Source: an uncultured Coriobacteriaceae bacterium
Lineage (GTDB): Bacteria; Actinomycetota; Coriobacteriia; Coriobacteriales; Atopobiaceae
NCBI GenBank assembly: GCA_902795065.1
Contig: CADBJR010000005.1
Span: 1 to 57,884 of the forward strand
Direction of reading: 5' to 3'
DNA length: 57,884 bases
The position numbers and the translations under genes were made by a program. Positions 32,189-40,639 of this stretch are shown piece by piece (within the stretch, counting starts at the first letter, position 1; the number at the start of each line of letters is the position of its first letter). The notes under the pieces are model-generated. The model had not been told where the DNA came from. It saw only the letters and a program-made list of their open reading frames with translations, and ran no database searches.

Positions 32189-33586
32189 CTACTCGCTGCT
32201 CATCCAGAGCAGGCGCTCGCCCACGGTATCGGTCGTGGCCAGCGTCATGTTGTTGATGAAGATGACGTCGTTCACGCCGTGCTCGCGCACGAACTGCGGG
32301 ATGTTGTAGTCGGAGTAGCGGCAGTCGAAGACGTAGACCGTCGAGTAATCGTCCACGAGGCACGGCACGAAGGCGCAGCCGTAGGACTCCTTGATGACGA
32401 GGCAGACCGGGCCGTCGGGGTTCGCCGGGTTGTTGATGATGGTGAGGGGCTTGTCGCCGGCAATGAACGTGGCGTACTTGGACGAGGTCGCCCAGTCGCT
32501 CACGTCGGTGATGACCTGCCAGTCGTAATGGTTGCCCTCCTCATCCCAGAACTCGAGGTCGTTGGTGCCCGATGGGATGTAGGCGTCCACGTAGTCGGGG
32601 TTGGCCTCCATCTCCCAGAGGCCGAGCGTGTCGTAGAACGAGCCCAGGAACGGCTCGAAGCGCATGTGCTCCCAATGCAGCACATCCGCCGGCTCGGTGC
32701 CCTTGACCTTGCAGAACTCAACATACGCGTAGTAGGCGCCGAGCTGCGTCCAGTGGTGGTCGGTGCGGAAGTAGAGGTACTCGTCGTTGTGCTCGCGCAG
32801 CGTGTCGTAGATGAACACGGGGTGCACGTTCTCGTCGAAGAGGCTGTTGAAGTAGCGGATAGCCTCACGCGGGTCGGTGCCGCCGAGGCCGGCGAGCTCC
32901 TCCTCCGAGAGCATGGCGCCCGAGTTGTTGGGCACGAGGATCGAGTAGACCGTTGCCTCGCCCTTGAGGTTGTCGGCGCAGGTGTTGATGGCGCGGCAGT
33001 AGGTCTCGACCGCGGACTGCACGAAGTAGTACACGCTGTAGGCTGCGCCGTCCTTCACGTAGAGGCCGCTCATGATGGAGGCCTGGATGTCCTCCTGCAT
33101 GGTCTGGGCGGTCGGCACCTCGACGGGACCGTCATCCTTACCGGGAACGCTCTGCTGAGCTGCGGTTTCTTCCTCGGGTTCGGCCGAAGTCTCACCCTCG
33201 ACCGGAAGGTCATCCGCGACCACGTTGCCGCCCACCATCTGCGTGGAGGGCTGGATGCCGTGGAGGTTGTTGAGGGCGAGGCCCGCGGCGACGAGCGGCT
33301 CGCGCAGCGGGTAGGTGTCGGAGTACCACAGGCCCAGCTCCGAGGTGAACGTACCGTCGAGGAAGCGCTCGAGGGTGAATTCGGGGAACTTGGCGAGCTC
33401 GCGCTTCTCCACCTGCGACGTGGTGGGCCGGAAGAAGAACAGCATGCCGATGACGGTGAAGATCGCGAGCAGGCCGGAGAAGCCCAGGATGGAGTAGAGG
33501 CGCATGTCCATGAGCTTGCGATGGCGTGCGCGCAGCTGGTCGGCGGGCGCGGTGCGCTTCGTGCGGGTGCGGGTGTTCTCTGCCAT
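32189..33586 (-). CDS. DHHW family protein, partner of the MBOAT acyltransferase
   Basis: A 465-residue protein with a cytoplasmic basic start, one membrane helix (LYSILGFSGLLAIFTVIGMLFFF, about residues 30-52) and a large outer domain. The signature TDHHWTQLGAYYAY (about 270) gives the family its name; YSILVPNNSG and LVIKESYGCAFVPCLVDDYSTVYVFDCR are also SGNH/AlgX-type blocks. Such proteins work with MBOAT acyltransferases to O-acylate polysaccharide outside the cell. The gene ends 15 bases downstream of the MBOAT gene and shares its operon. The acid-rich insert at about 118-150 is unusual but not disruptive. Confidence 0.85.
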   Translation of the reverse strand: MAENTRTRTKRTAPADQLRARHRKLMDMRLYSILGFSGLLAIFTVIGMLFFFRPTTSQVEKRELAKFPEFTLERFLDGTFTSELGLWYSDTYPLREPLVAAGLALNNLHGIQPSTQMVGGNVVADDLPVEGETSAEPEEETAAQQSVPGKDDGPVEVPTAQTMQEDIQASIMSGLYVKDGAAYSVYYFVQSAVETYCRAINTCADNLKGEATVYSILVPNNSGAMLSEEELAGLGGTDPREAIRYFNSLFDENVHPVFIYDTLREHNDEYLYFRTDHHWTQLGAYYAYVEFCKVKGTEPADVLHWEHMRFEPFLGSFYDTLGLWEMEANPDYVDAYIPSGTNDLEFWDEEGNHYDWQVITDVSDWATSSKYATFIAGDKPLTIINNPANPDGPVCLVIKESYGCAFVPCLVDDYSTVYVFDCRYSDYNIPQFVREHGVNDVIFINNMTLATTDTVGERLLWMSSE

Positions 33587-33601
33587 GGCGTGCCTCCCCT
33601 C

Positions 33602-35020
33602 CTAGAACTGGAAGTAGATGAACGGGTTGTAGCTCGCACCGGCGAGCGAGATGAGCGAGACGAGCAGCAGAAGCGGCGGCATGATCATCTCGAGCACGCC
33701 GAAGATGGTCAGGACGAGGTCGTTGGAACCCGCAGCAGACGACAGGCGCCCGCGCAGCCAGGAGCCGAAGCCCGTGCATGCGAGGATCGAGAAGGCCAGC
33801 AGGAAGATGTTCTGCAGGAAGACCGTGTGGATCGTGAGGTTGGTGAGGCCCGCGCCGTTGCCGCCGACCATGCCCGCGAGCACGCTGCCGAGATCGCCGA
33901 AGTCCTCGAACTTGAAGAGCACCCAGCCGAAGTAGACCACGAGCAGGGCGCACACGTGGCCGAGCAGCCTGGGCATGCGGTCCTTGATGACGAAGCGCTC
34001 GAGCAGCAGGAATCCGAGGAAGTAGAGGCCCCAGAGGATGTAATTCCAGCTCGCGCCGTGCCACATGCCCGTGAGGAACCACACGACGGCCATGTTGCGG
34101 ATGATCTCGACGTCGCTGCAACGGCTGCCGCCCAGCGGGATGTAGACGTAATCGCGGAAGAAGCTCGAGAGCGAGATGTGCCAGCGCCGCCAGAAGTCCT
34201 GGACCGACGAGCACTGGTAGGGATGGTCGAAGTTCTCGAGGTAGTGGAAGCCGATCATGCGGCCCATACCGATGGCCATGTCCGAGTACGCGGAGAAGTC
34301 GAGGTAGATCTGGAGCGCGTAGAACAGCATGCCCAGCCAGTAGCCGCTCATGACCTGCGTGGCGAGCGAGGGGCTGCCGATGGGCAGCACGCTGTCGCAC
34401 ACCGACGCGCAAGCGTTGGCGAGCACGCATTTCTTGGCGAGACCGATCGAGAAGCGGCGCACGCCCTCGTAGAGGTCGCGCTCGGAGGCGTGGCGGTGCT
34501 CGATCTCATGCGCGACCGTCTCGTAGCGGACGATGGGGCCGGCGATGCACTGGTGGAAGAGCGAGCAGTACAGCAGGAGCTTGCCGTAGTTGCGCTGCGC
34601 CGCGATGGTGCCGCGGTACACGTCGACCACGTAGCTGATGAGCTGGAACGTGTAGAACGAGATGCCGATGGGCAGCACGATCTGCGGGATGTCCGCCGGC
34701 GCGCCGAAGAGGTTGTGGGTGTTCGTGAGGATCCAGGTCCAGTACTTGAAGTAGCCGAGCAGGCCCAGCAGGCACACGAGTTCGCCGATGAGCCAGACAC
34801 GGCGCATCGTGCCCTCGGAGGACTCGATGCGAAGTGCGAAGAACCAGCTGGCGAGCGCCTCGAAGCAGATGAGGAGCACGTAGCGCGGACCGCCCCACGC
34901 GTAGAAGATGAGCGAGGAGGCGAGGAGCACCGGGTTCTTGAACTTCTCCGGGACGAGCAGGTAGGCTGCGAGATGCACCGGGAAGAAGATGAGCAGGAAG
35001 GCAAAGCTCGAGAAAACCAT
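33602..35020 (-). CDS. MBOAT family membrane O-acyltransferase (AlgI/DltB type)
   Basis: A 472-residue membrane protein. The start at 35020 follows AAAGGGGAGGG. Ten or so hydrophobic segments carry the family blocks: VLLASSLIFYAWGGP, LPIGISFYTFQLISYVVDVY, DFWRRWHISLSSFFRDYVYIPLGG and VWFLTGMWHGASWNYILWG. The last holds the catalytic His in MWHG. It transfers an acyl group across the membrane for polysaccharide or teichoic-type polymer O-acylation together with the DHHW protein downstream. The polymer is unknown; no dlt or alg genes flank it. Confidence 0.9.
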   Translation of the reverse strand: MVFSSFAFLLIFFPVHLAAYLLVPEKFKNPVLLASSLIFYAWGGPRYVLLICFEALASWFFALRIESSEGTMRRVWLIGELVCLLGLLGYFKYWTWILTNTHNLFGAPADIPQIVLPIGISFYTFQLISYVVDVYRGTIAAQRNYGKLLLYCSLFHQCIAGPIVRYETVAHEIEHRHASERDLYEGVRRFSIGLAKKCVLANACASVCDSVLPIGSPSLATQVMSGYWLGMLFYALQIYLDFSAYSDMAIGMGRMIGFHYLENFDHPYQCSSVQDFWRRWHISLSSFFRDYVYIPLGGSRCSDVEIIRNMAVVWFLTGMWHGASWNYILWGLYFLGFLLLERFVIKDRMPRLLGHVCALLVVYFGWVLFKFEDFGDLGSVLAGMVGGNGAGLTNLTIHTVFLQNIFLLAFSILACTGFGSWLRGRLSSAAGSNDLVLTIFGVLEMIMPPLLLLVSLISLAGASYNPFIYFQF

Positions 35021-35136
35021 GAAGCGCCCTCCCCTTTCCATGTTTCAGCTGCATACGAGAACCATCATACCATTCGAGAGTCGCGGAAACGGCACGGGGA
35101 AGGCATGCTCGGGCGCCTATCTTCGGGCCTTTCTCG

Positions 35137-35197
35137 TCGAGATGACACATTTGGGATAAAAGCTCGGCGAGAAACTGTCCCAAACGTGTCATCTCGA
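35137..35197. repeat. 20-bp inverted repeat with a 21-base loop
   Basis: TCGAGATGACACATTTGGGA (35137-35156) and TCCCAAACGTGTCATCTCGA (35178-35197) pair over 20 bases with one mismatch, in the 260-bp gap between the MBOAT start and divIVA stop. The rest of that gap holds the divIVA terminator and nothing else recognisable. Function unknown; a large hairpin like this may terminate or bind a protein. Confidence 0.65.
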
Positions 35198-35233
35198 GAA
35201 AGAGGGTGCTGGAAAACCGGCCGGAAAACGGGA

Positions 35234-35257
35234 ACGGCCCCGCGGAAGCGGGGCCGT
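35234..35257 (-). terminator. Terminator after divIVA
   Basis: ACGGCCCCGC and GCGGGGCCGT form a perfect 10-bp stem with a 4-base loop 25 bp after the divIVA stop. It is followed on the minus strand by TTCCCGTTTTCC. It closes the division gene cluster. Confidence 0.75.
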
Positions 35258-35281
35258 CGTTGTCGCGGTGTGCGAAGGAGC

Positions 35282-35902
35282 CTAGTCGAGATCGCCGAAA
35301 TCGCTCAGGTCGGAAACCGCGACGGGAGCGGCTGCGGGAGCCTCGTAGCGCGGGGTCTCGCGGACGGGCGCTGCGACCTTGGCGGGCTTGGACATCTGCG
35401 GGAAGACGGCGTCGGCGTCGTCGATGAAGTGCTGGAGCAGGTTCTTGTACTCGGCGCGGAACTCCTCGCGGGAGGCCTTCAGGCGATCGATCTCGTCGAT
35501 CTCGACCTGCTTCTCGGCAAGGGCCTGGCGGACGATCTCGCGGGCCTTGGCGTCGGCGTCGTTGCGGATGCGCTCGGCGTTCTCGCGGGCATCGGAGACG
35601 AGACGGTCGGCGGCCTGCTGGGCCACGATGAGGGCCTGGGAGATCTGGCGCTCGGAGGCACCGTACTCGGGCGCGGCGGGAGCCACGACGGTCTCGGTGC
35701 GGCGCTCGGAGAGCTGGGCCTGCGCGGCGGCCAGCTGATCCTCGGTGTTGTTGAGGCGCGTCTTCAGATCGGCGATCTTGTTGAGCATCGCGTCGACCTC
35801 GCCGGCGAGGAGCTCCAGGAAGTCGTCGACCTCCTCGGTGTTGTATCCCTGCTTCGCAGCGGAGAAGGCCTGCTGCTCGATGTCCTGCGGTGTGATAGCC
35901 AT
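35282..35902 (-). CDS. divIVA: DivIVA domain protein
   Basis: A 206-residue protein. The N-terminal DivIVA lipid-binding region is clear (MAITPQDIEQQAFSAAKQGYNTEEVDDFLELL), followed by a long coiled coil to about residue 165 and an Ala/Pro-rich tail. DivIVA marks negatively curved membrane at poles and septa; in actinobacteria it organises growth zones. It is the last gene of the minus-strand division cluster and ends in a strong terminator. Length fits the family. Confidence 0.92.
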   Translation of the reverse strand: MAITPQDIEQQAFSAAKQGYNTEEVDDFLELLAGEVDAMLNKIADLKTRLNNTEDQLAAAQAQLSERRTETVVAPAAPEYGASERQISQALIVAQQAADRLVSDARENAERIRNDADAKAREIVRQALAEKQVEIDEIDRLKASREEFRAEYKNLLQHFIDDADAVFPQMSKPAKVAAPVRETPRYEAPAAAPVAVSDLSDFGDLD

Positions 35903-35964
35903 GTTCGTCCCTTTCGTGTTTCGTGTGCCGTTTTAAGCGGAAGACGGCATCAACATGCCCAAAT

Positions 35965-36216
35965 CTAGAGTATATACAGAAAAACGCGCTGTACCAGCCG
36001 CAACACGACGATTGCAACAATCGGCGAGAAATCGATGCCGCTCATCGGGGGGATGAAACGCCTGAACAGCGCGAGGTAGGGCTCGACGACCATCCCGAGC
36101 GCCTCGCGGATGCGCTCGAGGACCTCGACGCCGCGGGGGAACCACGACATGATGCACCACGCGATGATCAGGAGCTCGTAGAAGTCGAAGATGCGGTACA
36201 GGGTGATGGCGAGCAT
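35965..36216 (-). CDS. YggT family membrane protein
   Basis: An 83-residue protein with two hydrophobic helices (residues about 3-25 and 62-82) around the conserved WCIMSWFPR and PYLALFRRFIPPMSGIDFSPIVAI blocks. YggT proteins are small membrane proteins of unclear role found beside sepF and proC in many Gram-positive bacteria; that is the arrangement here. The start lies 6 bases past the proC stop, so the genes are coupled. Confidence 0.88.
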   Translation of the reverse strand: MLAITLYRIFDFYELLIIAWCIMSWFPRGVEVLERIREALGMVVEPYLALFRRFIPPMSGIDFSPIVAIVVLRLVQRVFLYIL

Positions 36217-36222
36217 GCGCGC

Positions 36223-37035
36223 CTACTTCCCCGCCAGCTCGCGCGTGCGCTCGAGCGCGGCGTCGACCGCATCGGTGATCGCGTAGAAGACGTCGCCCTC
36301 CATCGCGCGCAGCGCGGCGATGGTGGTGCCGCCCGGCGAGGAGACGCGCTCCATGTAGATGCGCGGATGCTCGCCGGAATCGAGCAGCTGCTGGGCGGTT
36401 CCGCGCATGGTGGCCTCGACCATCTCGCGGCAGTCGGCGGCGGGAAGGCCCGCCTCGATGCCGGCGCGCGTGAGGCAGTCGACGAAGAACGCGAAGAACG
36501 CGGGCGAGGAGCCCGAGACCACGCCGGCAACGTCGAGCTGGTCCTCGCGCATGGGCTTGACCACGGCGACCGACGACAGCAGGTCCGCCACGAAGGCGGC
36601 ATCCTCGTCGGATACGCCGACGCCGGCGGCGAGCGCGATGGCGCCGAGACCCGCCGCGACGGGCAGGTTGGGCATCAGGCGGACGATGCGCTCGGTGGCG
36701 CAGAGGCCGTAGAGCTTCTCAAGGGGAACGCCGGCCATGATCGAGACGACGAGCCTGCCGGAGAGCGCGACGGCGAGCGGTGCGATGACCGCGGCGGCCA
36801 CCTGGGGCTTCACGGCGAGCAGCACCACGTCGGGGTCGAAGGCGGCGAGCATCTCGGAGGCATCGGGGAAGGCCGCGATGCCCATCTCGGAGAAGGAGGC
36901 GCGGGTCTGCGGCGCGGGATCGGCGACGGCGATGCGGGAGGCGTCGACGCCGCCGGAGGTGCAGATGCCGCGGGCGATGGCGCCGCCCATGGCGCCTGCG
37001 CCCACGAAGGCGATCCTGACGTTCGCGGCATCCAT
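36223..37035 (-). CDS. proC: Pyrroline-5-carboxylate reductase
   Basis: A 270-residue enzyme for the last step of proline synthesis (NAD(P)H-dependent reduction of pyrroline-5-carboxylate). The Rossmann start is VRIAFVGAGAMGGAIARGI; the C-terminal signature runs DVAGVVSGSSPAFFAFFVDCL and LSSPGGTTIAALRAME-like (VSSPGGTTIAAL). The start at 37035 is 4 bases after the sepF stop and follows AGGTAG. It is a metabolic gene within the division operon, a common arrangement. Confidence 0.92.
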   Translation of the reverse strand: MDAANVRIAFVGAGAMGGAIARGICTSGGVDASRIAVADPAPQTRASFSEMGIAAFPDASEMLAAFDPDVVLLAVKPQVAAAVIAPLAVALSGRLVVSIMAGVPLEKLYGLCATERIVRLMPNLPVAAGLGAIALAAGVGVSDEDAAFVADLLSSVAVVKPMREDQLDVAGVVSGSSPAFFAFFVDCLTRAGIEAGLPAADCREMVEATMRGTAQQLLDSGEHPRIYMERVSSPGGTTIAALRAMEGDVFYAITDAVDAALERTRELAGK

Positions 37036-37039
37036 GGCG

Positions 37040-37630
37040 CTACCTGATGATCTCGCCGTCGGCGACGAGCTTGTCGAGGTCGGTCTGGGAGAGGGTGATG
37101 CCATGCGGGAGCACGGCGAACACGCGGTCGCCCAGCTCGGAGATCTCGCCGTCGATGCCGAAGGACAGGCCGTAGCAGAAGTCGAGCACGCGCTTGGCGA
37201 TGTCGATGTTGGTGTGGCGGAAGTTCAGCACGACCGCCTGGTTGGTGCGCACGCGGCGGACGACGGTCTGCACATCCTCGTAGGACGCGGGGCGCAGCAC
37301 GTAGGGCGGCAGGTTGCCGGACGGCATGCGGAAGCCGCCGGTGGGCGTGGTGTAGGTCGAGTTGCCCACGTAGGTCGTCGCGGGCACGTAGGTGGGGTTG
37401 GGCGCGGGCTGCGTCTGGACGCCGTTGCCGGAGAGCTGGCGGCCGCTGCGCGTGTAGACCGAGACGCTCTCGGCCTCGGGGCGCGGCGTGTTGCCGAGCA
37501 GGCCCCTGCGCTCCTCGCGCGGACGCTCCTCGTAGTAGCCGTCCTCATCGCCCTCGCTGTAGTAATCGTCGTAGTAGTCGTCGTCTCCGCCGCCTGCGAA
37601 ACGCTCACGGATCGTATCGAGCAAACCCAT
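37040..37630 (-). CDS. sepF: Cell division protein SepF
   Basis: A 196-residue protein. Start at 37630 (MGLLDTIRERFAGG) gives the N-terminal amphipathic membrane-binding helix; an acidic Asp/Glu/Tyr-rich linker follows (GDDDYYDDYYSEGDEDG). The C-terminal SepF core is at about 110-196 (LRPASYEDVQTVVRRVRTNQAVVLNFRHTNIDIAKRVLDF). SepF tethers FtsZ to the membrane, and this cluster has no ftsA, so SepF is the likely main anchor. The next gene (proC) starts 4 bases on. Confidence 0.92.
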   Translation of the reverse strand: MGLLDTIRERFAGGGDDDYYDDYYSEGDEDGYYEERPREERRGLLGNTPRPEAESVSVYTRSGRQLSGNGVQTQPAPNPTYVPATTYVGNSTYTTPTGGFRMPSGNLPPYVLRPASYEDVQTVVRRVRTNQAVVLNFRHTNIDIAKRVLDFCYGLSFGIDGEISELGDRVFAVLPHGITLSQTDLDKLVADGEIIR

Positions 37631-37692
37631 CGATGACACGCCCTTCCCATCACGGCGCGGGAGCACCCGCGCGACCGAACCTTTCCAACTCT

Positions 37693-38406
37693 TTATTGTA
37701 GGACGTACGCGGGATCGAACACCGTTCGTCCCAGCCTAATTATTGTAGAGCCCTCCTCGATGGCGAGGGTGAAATCGTCGCTCATGCCGCACGAGAGTTC
37801 ACGCAGCGGTAACCCCGACGCGGCTGCGAGCGCATCGCGCAGCGCGCGCAGACCCGAGAAGGCGCGGCGGGCGGCCTCGGGATCGTGCGCCGGCGCCATG
37901 CCCATGAGGCCCGCGAGGTCGAGGTGCCCGAGCGATGCGATGGCATCGAGCCCCTCGCGCGCGGATGCGGGATCGAAGCCCGACTTGCTCTCCTCGCCCG
38001 CGATGTTGACCTCCATGAGGACGGGCATGCGGATGCCGAGCTTGGCCGCCTGCGCGTCGATGGCCTGCGCCAGATGCACCGTGTCGACCGAGTGGATGAG
38101 CGCCACGCGGCCGACGACATCCTTCACCTTGTTGGTCTGGAGATGCCCGATCATGTCCCAGCGCGCATCGGCGAGGACGGGGTGGTCGGCGGCGCCGGCG
38201 AGCTTGCGCTTGAGCTCCTGCGGGCGGTTCTCGGCGAAGGCGGCATATCCCGCCTCGCGCGCAGCGGCGACCTCCTCGATGCCGACGGTCTTCGAGACCG
38301 CCACAAGCAGGATCTCATCGGGCGTGCGCCCGCTCGCCGCGCATGCCGCCGCGATGCGCTCTTCGATCTCGGCGCGCCGCGCGCGCTGGAATGCAACGTA
38401 ATCCAT
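37693..38406 (-). CDS. YggS family PLP homeostasis protein
   Basis: A 237-residue PLP-binding protein. The lysine is in LLVAVSKTVG (Lys39); FAENRPQELKRK, WDMIGHLQTNKVKDVV, and LSCGMSDDFTLAIEEGSTIIRLGR are the family blocks. YggS/PLPBP holds pyridoxal phosphate and controls its level without catalysing a known reaction. It starts 5 bases after the pgeF stop with GGAGG before it and is usually next to sepF, as here. Confidence 0.93.
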   Translation of the reverse strand: MDYVAFQRARRAEIEERIAAACAASGRTPDEILLVAVSKTVGIEEVAAAREAGYAAFAENRPQELKRKLAGAADHPVLADARWDMIGHLQTNKVKDVVGRVALIHSVDTVHLAQAIDAQAAKLGIRMPVLMEVNIAGEESKSGFDPASAREGLDAIASLGHLDLAGLMGMAPAHDPEAARRAFSGLRALRDALAAASGLPLRELSCGMSDDFTLAIEEGSTIIRLGRTVFDPAYVLQ

Positions 38407-38411
38407 GTTGG

Positions 38412-39206
38412 TCAGGCCTCCATGATCGCGAGCGCGCCATGGCGCCCGCAGGCACCGCCGCTCGCACGGTAGCTGAAGAACCGGTCGGTGTCGGTGGTCG
38501 AGAGATGCTCGTCCACGATCGCATCGGGGGCGAGGCCGGCATCGACGAGGGCGGAGGAGATGCAGAACGCAAGGTCGAGGTTGCGCTCGCCCACGATCGC
38601 ATCGGCGCCGAAGGCGTCGGCGAACCGGGATGCGAGCTCCGCATCGACCTCGTACGCGTCCGCCGTGATGTGCGGGCCGATGTAGGCGCGCATCGTCTCG
38701 GGCGCGGCGCCGGTGATACGGGAGAGCTCCGCGACGACAGCTGCGGAGATGCGGGCATAGGTGCCCTTCCACCCCGAGTGGGCCACCGCGAAGCCGCCGT
38801 CGGCAACGACGACCACGGGGACGCAGTCGGCGAAGCACAGCAGCACGGGGACGCCCGGGACCGCGACCGCCACGGCATCGGCTCCGGCGCGGGCTGCAGA
38901 GCGGGCCTCCGCGATGGATTGGTCATCGGAGGCGGTCACGGAGACGACCGTGGCGCCATGGACCTGGCGCGGATTGATGAGCTTCGCGGAATCGGCGGAG
39001 GGCGAGAGGGCAGCGAGCGCGCGGAGGCGGTTCTCCCCCACGGATGCGGGGTCGTCGCCGCAGGAATCGCCGAGGTTCAGCGAGGCGAACGGGCCGGCGG
39101 AGACGCCTCCCGTGCGCTCGGTGAATGCGAACGTGACCCCGCCGGGACGCGTTGCGTCGCCGAGCAGGGTCACGGTGCCGACGGTATGTCTCGTCAGCGG
39201 GGCCAT
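38412..39206 (-). CDS. pgeF: Peptidoglycan editing factor PgeF (laccase-domain protein)
   Basis: A 264-residue protein. The motifs are NPRQVHGATVV, VLLCFADCVPVVVVA (metal-binding Cys), VAHSGWKGT and AYIGPHI, which are those of the YfiH/PgeF family. PgeF is reported to remove wrongly built UDP-MurNAc-L-Ser intermediates from the wall pathway; older names call it polyphenol oxidase. It stands between ftsZ and yggS in the division operon, consistent with a wall role. Spacing to ftsZ is 6 bases. Confidence 0.9.
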   Translation of the reverse strand: MAPLTRHTVGTVTLLGDATRPGGVTFAFTERTGGVSAGPFASLNLGDSCGDDPASVGENRLRALAALSPSADSAKLINPRQVHGATVVSVTASDDQSIAEARSAARAGADAVAVAVPGVPVLLCFADCVPVVVVADGGFAVAHSGWKGTYARISAAVVAELSRITGAAPETMRAYIGPHITADAYEVDAELASRFADAFGADAIVGERNLDLAFCISSALVDAGLAPDAIVDEHLSTTDTDRFFSYRASGGACGRHGALAIMEA

Positions 39207-39212
39207 CTCATC

Positions 39213-40391
39213 CTAGAGACGGCTGCGCTTGAGGAAATCGGGGATGTCGAACTCGCGGTCATTGCTGGTCATCGGGTTGCGCGCAGGTGCGGGGGCGGGA
39301 GCCGGCGCGGGCTGCGGCTGGGTGTAGGACGGCGCATAGGAGGGCGTGTAGCTGCTGCGGCGCGGCTCGGGCGCGGGGGCCTTCTTGGGCTCGGGGCGCT
39401 CGATCGTGAAGGTCGGGAGCATCTGCTGGGCATTGCCCTCGTTGAAGCCGGCGGCGATGACCGTGACGCGGACCTGGTCGCCCAGGCTCTCGTCGACGAC
39501 GGTGCCGAAGATGATGTTGGCGTCGGGGTCGACGTTGGAGGCCACGAGGTCGGCGGCGTCGTTGATCTCCTGGATGCCCAGGTCCTTGTTGCCGGCGATC
39601 GAGAGCAGCACGCGGTTGGCGCCATCGATGGAGGTCTCGAGCAGGCGGCTGGAGATCGCCTCGGTGGCCGCGTCGACGGCGCGGTTATCGCCGGAGGCGG
39701 TGCCGATGCCCATCATCGCGGTGCCGGCACCCTTCATGATGGTGCAGACGTCGGCGAAGTCGAGGTTGATGAGGCCCGGGACGGTGATGAGGTCGGTGAT
39801 GCCCTGGGTGCCCTGGCACAGCACGTCGTCGGCCATGCGGAAGGCCTCGAGCATGGTGGTCTTCTTCTCGGAGAGGTCGAGCAGGCGGTCGTTGGGGATC
39901 ACGATGAGGGTGTCGACGTTGTCGGAGAGCTCGCCGATGCCGTCGGTCGCGGAGCGGTAGCGCTTGCGGCCCTCGAAGGAGAACGGCTTGGTGACGACGC
40001 CCACGGTGAGGGCGCCCACGTCGTTCTTGGCGATGTCTGCGACGACGGGAGCAGCGCCGGTGCCGGTGCCGCCGCCCTCGCCCGCGGTAATGAAGACCAT
40101 GTCGGCGCCGGCGAGCGCGCGCTTGATCTCGTCACGGCTCTCCTCGGCTGCCTCGCGGCCGACGGACGGGTTGGCGCCTGCGCCGAGGCCCTTGGTGATG
40201 TCGGTGCCGATGTGGACCTTGATGTCGGCATCGGAGATGGCGAGCGCCTGCGCGTCGGTGTTGATGGCAACGAACTCGACGCCGCGGATGCCCTCCTCGA
40301 TCATGCGGTTCACGGCGTTGGTGCCGCCGCCGCCCACGCCGACGACCTTGATGACTGCGAGATAGTTGTTCGGAACGTCGAAAGTGCCCAT
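39213..40391 (-). CDS. ftsZ: Cell division GTPase FtsZ
   Basis: A 392-residue tubulin homologue. The start at 40391 follows AAAGGAGG. The GTP-binding glycine loop is GGGTGTG (106-112), with [14 protein letters not shown] near the start and the T7 loop [12 protein letters not shown] Pro/Ala-rich linker (about 320-375) leads to the FtsA/SepF-binding peptide [12 protein letters not shown]. It polymerises into the division ring. A 250-bp gap before ftsQ contains A/T-rich DNA with a possible promoter, so ftsZ may be transcribed on its own. Confidence 0.97.
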   Translation of the reverse strand: MGTFDVPNNYLAVIKVVGVGGGGTNAVNRMIEEGIRGVEFVAINTDAQALAISDADIKVHIGTDITKGLGAGANPSVGREAAEESRDEIKRALAGADMVFITAGEGGGTGTGAAPVVADIAKNDVGALTVGVVTKPFSFEGRKRYRSATDGIGELSDNVDTLIVIPNDRLLDLSEKKTTMLEAFRMADDVLCQGTQGITDLITVPGLINLDFADVCTIMKGAGTAMMGIGTASGDNRAVDAATEAISSRLLETSIDGANRVLLSIAGNKDLGIQEINDAADLVASNVDPDANIIFGTVVDESLGDQVRVTVIAAGFNEGNAQQMLPTFTIERPEPKKAPAPEPRRSSYTPSYAPSYTQPQPAPAPAPAPARNPMTSNDREFDIPDFLKRSRL

Positions 40392-40639
40392 GGTCTGTTT
40401 CCTCCTTTGTAGGTGCGGCAAACTCTCAAGTTCAAGTTAAACTCGATGTCTGACGAAAAGCGCAGTATATTTGCACAAAGTCAACGAATCCGTCAAACAT
40501 TTTCACCGAGCGTACATATCCGCAGGTAAAACGCATAGGCGAACGGTTATGAAAGTCTAAAGCTAAACTTTAGAATAATGTTTTACGCATACGTGCCGAC
40601 TGCGCGGAACAGCCTTCTCCAACCCTTCCAGAGCGCGTC
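40392..40639 (-). other. A/T-rich spacer between ftsQ and ftsZ
   Basis: 248 bp without a gene. On the minus strand TTGACG (about 40499-40494) and TATACT (about 40472-40467) are present, but spaced 21 bp, so a promoter is only possible. A small perfect stem TCTAAAG/CTTTAGA (40556-40574) lies near the ftsQ side. The base composition is far lower in GC than the surroundings. Confidence 0.4.

Noticed and set aside
32279-35968. 1229-residue open frame on the plus strand
   Set aside because: Spans antisense to DHHW, MBOAT and divIVA, crossing several real genes and gaps; low-complexity Val/Glu/Arg composition typical of third-position GC bias.
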